Shown here: positions 61,595-64,000 of the stretch, piece after piece
Layout of the letters: every line of letters starts with the position of its first letter
Position numbering within the stretch: position 1 is the first letter of the stretch
DNA from: JAXGXJ01 sp050943595
GTDB lineage: Bacteria > Actinomycetota > Thermoleophilia > RBG-16-64-13
DNA: 64,000 nucleotides
Assembly: GCA_050943595.1 (NCBI GenBank)
Contig: JBMNPM010000007.1
Location: forward strand, 1 to 64,000
Direction: 5' to 3'
Made by a program: the position numbers and the translations under genes
The notes under the pieces: generated by a model
Database searches by the model: none
Seen by the model: the letters and a program-made list of their open reading frames with translations, nothing else
Told to the model about the DNA's origin: nothing

Positions 61595-62917
61595 TTACCT
61601 ATGCAGCAAATTGTAGAGCACCAGGCATACCTCCCCACGGGTAGCCGACTTAAAGAAATTGTAGTTAGGGCCAATACCCTCCAGGCCGTTAAGCAGTCCG
61701 GCATAAGCGGCAGTGCGGGAGAACGGGTAATGGGTGTTGTCATATCTTGAGAACGGAGGCGTGTAGTCCCTTGGAGGATCCGCGATACCGGCAGCCCTCG
61801 TTACCATAGTAATGAGCTGCGCCCGAGTAATGTTGCCGAACGGATCAAACTTTGTCGGGGTCTTGCCGACAGTAACGCCACGCGCTGCACACACCGCCAC
61901 GTATTTATCGGGATAAAGTGGGTCGTTCGCGTCAAGTCCACTTGGCACATCGGTAAAAGGACATGCATTCGCTTGAGACACCGGGTATCCCATGGTCTTC
62001 ACGATCATCTTTGCGAACTGCTGCCGTGTGACAGACGAGTTGGGCTGAAACGTTCCATTAGGAAAGCCACTGATTATCTTGCGGTCCGCCAGATCATTGA
62101 TCTGCCGGAAGTAGCGGTGCTGAGAAGTTACGTCGCTGAACTGACCGTCTTGATATGTAGATCCTGATCTTGAGTAGGTCGCGTACCCATCGTCTGGCAG
62201 ATCATCCGAATAGTAGTTATTGGTACCTTCGTAGAAACTATACATAAAGAAATTAAAACTAAGGGGCGACCCCAGATAGGAAACCGGCACCCAAATCAAA
62301 ATGGAATGACCATCAGAGAGTTCCGTGTACCCCACTTCTCCTACAGTAGACCAGGTATTATCGTCTTCTGAAGGAGTCTTTACTAGAGTGGCAATCCAAT
62401 CACCATCACTACCGTCACTTTCTATAAAAATGGAGTAGTCAGAACCCAGATTTATTGACGGCCAATAATCGCCAGTGCGGGGGTTCTTATCAACATCAAG
62501 ACAGATATCCACATATTCATTATCTCCAATCCCAACAAAAGGATCGGCAAACTCGATTAAAAAGTTATATGTAGAATCATCCTTATCGTAAGCAATCTCC
62601 AGACTACTAAAGTCTAGTGCCAGGGAGACGTCTCCATCAGAATCGTAGTATGCCTGGATATCCTGATAGTCCTCCTGGATATACCGTATACTGTTCTGGG
62701 CAGATAGAGTTGACTTTTTGGATAGCTTGGAAACTCCAGGATGATCAGAAACCGCTGATAACTTAGACTCAAAGCTCTTAATGAGAGAGTGAGGTACGGT
62801 ACCGGCAGACGCCATGGAAGCTGCTTCAGCCTTCGGCTGAACGAAAACAAAAGCACTCAAGAGCAACATAGTGCAGCAGGCAACCGCAGCTATAATCCAA
62901 TGACAAGCTTTTTTCAT
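61595..62917 (-). CDS. Secreted protein with three SLH domains
   Basis: 440 aa from ATG 62917, with GGAG upstream. A signal peptide ends near FVQPKAEA. The middle (about 75-270) looks like a beta-sandwich binding domain: YVDICLDVDKNPRTGDYW, SDYSIFIESDGSDGDW. The C-terminal 170 residues hold three S-layer homology units: IISGFPNGTFQPNSSVTRQQ, VTVGKTPTKFDPFGNITRAQ and GPNYNFFKSATRGEVCLV. It probably sits on the cell surface, anchored to secondary wall polymer. Target of the middle domain unknown. Confidence 0.92.
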   Translation of the reverse strand: MKKACHWIIAAVACCTMLLLSAFVFVQPKAEAASMASAGTVPHSLIKSFESKLSAVSDHPGVSKLSKKSTLSAQNSIRYIQEDYQDIQAYYDSDGDVSLALDFSSLEIAYDKDDSTYNFLIEFADPFVGIGDNEYVDICLDVDKNPRTGDYWPSINLGSDYSIFIESDGSDGDWIATLVKTPSEDDNTWSTVGEVGYTELSDGHSILIWVPVSYLGSPLSFNFFMYSFYEGTNNYYSDDLPDDGYATYSRSGSTYQDGQFSDVTSQHRYFRQINDLADRKIISGFPNGTFQPNSSVTRQQFAKMIVKTMGYPVSQANACPFTDVPSGLDANDPLYPDKYVAVCAARGVTVGKTPTKFDPFGNITRAQLITMVTRAAGIADPPRDYTPPFSRYDNTHYPFSRTAAYAGLLNGLEGIGPNYNFFKSATRGEVCLVLYNLLHR

Positions 62918-63182
62918 AGAAACCAGCTCCTCCACTCGTTGGTAATCCGGTCCCAAGAGACAATATCCTAGCTACTCATGCTACACCGACAGCACAACAA
63001 AGTAAACAGCGCCCGGTCGGCCTCTTAGTGTTAACTAAAACCCGGCCTCACATCAAAAGCAGAGCCGTGGTGTCGGTTGATGCGGCGAGATAGACCAACG
63101 ATACGGGTAGCCCAACATGGAACCTTGTGCCCCGCGCCCCTCGGCGCTGCACCTGTTCTGTCGCCTCATGCAGCCTCCTCCG
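62918..63182. other. Intergenic stretch between SLH genes
   Basis: No gene or repeat recognised. The short palindromes that mark other gaps here are absent. Confidence 0.4.
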
Positions 63183-64000
63183 TCAGCTCCATGAGCTGCC
63201 GTCCGCCCTAATAAGCATCGTAGCCGCCGCCAAGCGGCTGATGGCCTCCTGGGGAGCCAGGTTGCCGGCGGAGGTGCCGCGGGTGATGCCCTGACGTACG
63301 GCGAAGGCCATCTCATCACGCAGGGAGCTGCTCACGGCAGCGTGGTCACCGAAGGTGGCCAGGGTGCTGGTGATCTCGGCTTCGGTCATGGCGGCAAGGT
63401 CGAAGCCGGCCTGGGAGGCCACCCGGCGGGCGATGATGGCCAGAGCCTGTTCTCGGGTGATAGTGATATCGGGAGCGAAGAGACCGTCACCGATGCCGTT
63501 TACCAACTGTGAGGCGTAGGCCCCCTCGATGTAGCCGAAGTAGAAGTGGTCCGCAGGCACGTCGCTGAAGGTGGCGGTGGTGGGATGAGTCTCTGCGATA
63601 GCGAAGGTGGCGGTGGCCATCTTCACAAACTGGGAGCGGAGGATGCTCTGGTGCGGCCGGAAGGTGCCGTCCTCATAGCCACGGGAGATCCCCGCCAGCT
63701 GGGACAAGCTCACACCGTAGCCGGAGAGGGTGTCTGCGGAGAGGTCGGACCAGGAGGGAGCGACCGCAATAGTGACCCCCACAACATTCTCAATCACAAC
63801 GTCAGACCGGGTCAGGCCCGGGCAGTAGATGCGTAGCGGCCGTACACTCCCTTCGACACGTTGGCCGCTTTCGAAGGCGTCATAGGCCACGAAGCACCTA
63901 TCCTGCTCCTCGGGGCCGATCACGCGACTGCTGTCAATCACTCCGTTGCCATCATCCACATGAACAGTGACCCCTCGGCCGCCGGCGGCACCAAATCCCA
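63183..64000 (-). CDS. C-terminal part of a large SLH-domain protein (runs off window)
   Basis: The frame is open to the window edge (GRGVTVHVDDGNGVIDSS), so the N-terminus lies outside; GTG 63959 is only an internal candidate start. Three SLH units: GISRGYEDGTFRPHQSILRS, LVNGIGDGLFAPDITITREQ and ITRGTSAGNLAPQEAISRLA, each following the G-x-x-F/L-x-P pattern. They attach proteins to the cell wall. The visible N-terminal segment may be the end of a repetitive adhesin or enzyme. Same orientation as the 61.6-kb SLH gene. Confidence 0.9.
   Translation of the reverse strand, partial: GFGAAGGRGVTVHVDDGNGVIDSSRVIGPEEQDRCFVAYDAFESGQRVEGSVRPLRIYCPGLTRSDVVIENVVGVTIAVAPSWSDLSADTLSGYGVSLSQLAGISRGYEDGTFRPHQSILRSQFVKMATATFAIAETHPTTATFSDVPADHFYFGYIEGAYASQLVNGIGDGLFAPDITITREQALAIIARRVASQAGFDLAAMTEAEITSTLATFGDHAAVSSSLRDEMAFAVRQGITRGTSAGNLAPQEAISRLAAATMLIRADGSSWS

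Overview
The window looks like a chromosomal segment from a GC-rich anaerobic bacterium, most likely an actinobacterial lineage such as Coriobacteriia or Geothermincolia. This is inference. It rests on a Cas9 closely resembling the compact Actinomyces-type II-C enzymes, an oxygen-sensitive class III ribonucleotide reductase, an anaerobic-type (CbiD/G/K/T) cobalamin pathway, Thr-rich lipoproteins and S-layer homology proteins.

Region 1 (1-5.4 kb) is a minimal type II-C CRISPR-Cas locus: tracrRNA, cas9, cas1, cas2 and a four-repeat array. The tracrRNA was located from a 15-nt anti-repeat, a hairpin and a terminator. cas9 looks fully catalytic. cas1 has no standard start codon in its N-terminal frame and carries a -1 shift at a G6 run, so spacer acquisition may be dead while interference stays possible. 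Region 2 (5.4-12.4 kb) is accessory ground: gene remnants (IS3 transposase, leuS fragment, others), two GGDEF proteins, a GRAM-like protein, a SnoaL-like protein, a lipoprotein and a DUF2807 protein.

Region 3 (12.4-37.2 kb, all minus strand) is a very large B12 regulon. Reading right to left: a cobalamin riboswitch, then the B12-independent isozymes nrdD-nrdG-metE, then cobD, cbiA, cbiC, a cbiD-cbiE fusion, cbiT, cobI, cobM, cbiG, cobJ, a cobK-cobA fusion and cobQ, mostly joined by 4-nt overlaps. A second cobalamin riboswitch with a terminator follows. Beyond it are a lipoprotein CbiK cobaltochelatase, a two-repeat lipoprotein, a BtuFCD-like importer and cbiB. Low B12 would thus switch on B12-sparing enzymes, synthesis and import together.

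Region 4 (37.4-43.3 kb) is a more AT-rich island with a large GGDEF/EAL membrane protein, an IS5-type transposase remnant, another GGDEF protein and a helically phased decamer array carrying DnaA-box-like sequences. Region 5 (43.3-60.3 kb) is mostly ordinary: flavin reductase, pdxS behind a possible TPP-like riboswitch, YvlD-like protein, QueG-related Fe-S protein, DUF4389 protein, carboxylesterase, FKBP isomerase, MFS carrier, tatA, serC, tRNA-Ser, tRNA-Arg, a molybdopterin oxidoreductase, carB and a small membrane protein. Region 6 (60.4-64 kb) holds a decayed subtilisin gene and two SLH-domain proteins, the last running off the window.

A family of about 160-bp imperfect palindromes, with GGCTGCTGAAA ends and no transposase, is scattered at 19.2, 46.9 and 61.4 kb, with partial ends elsewhere. 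It looks like a MITE-type repeat.
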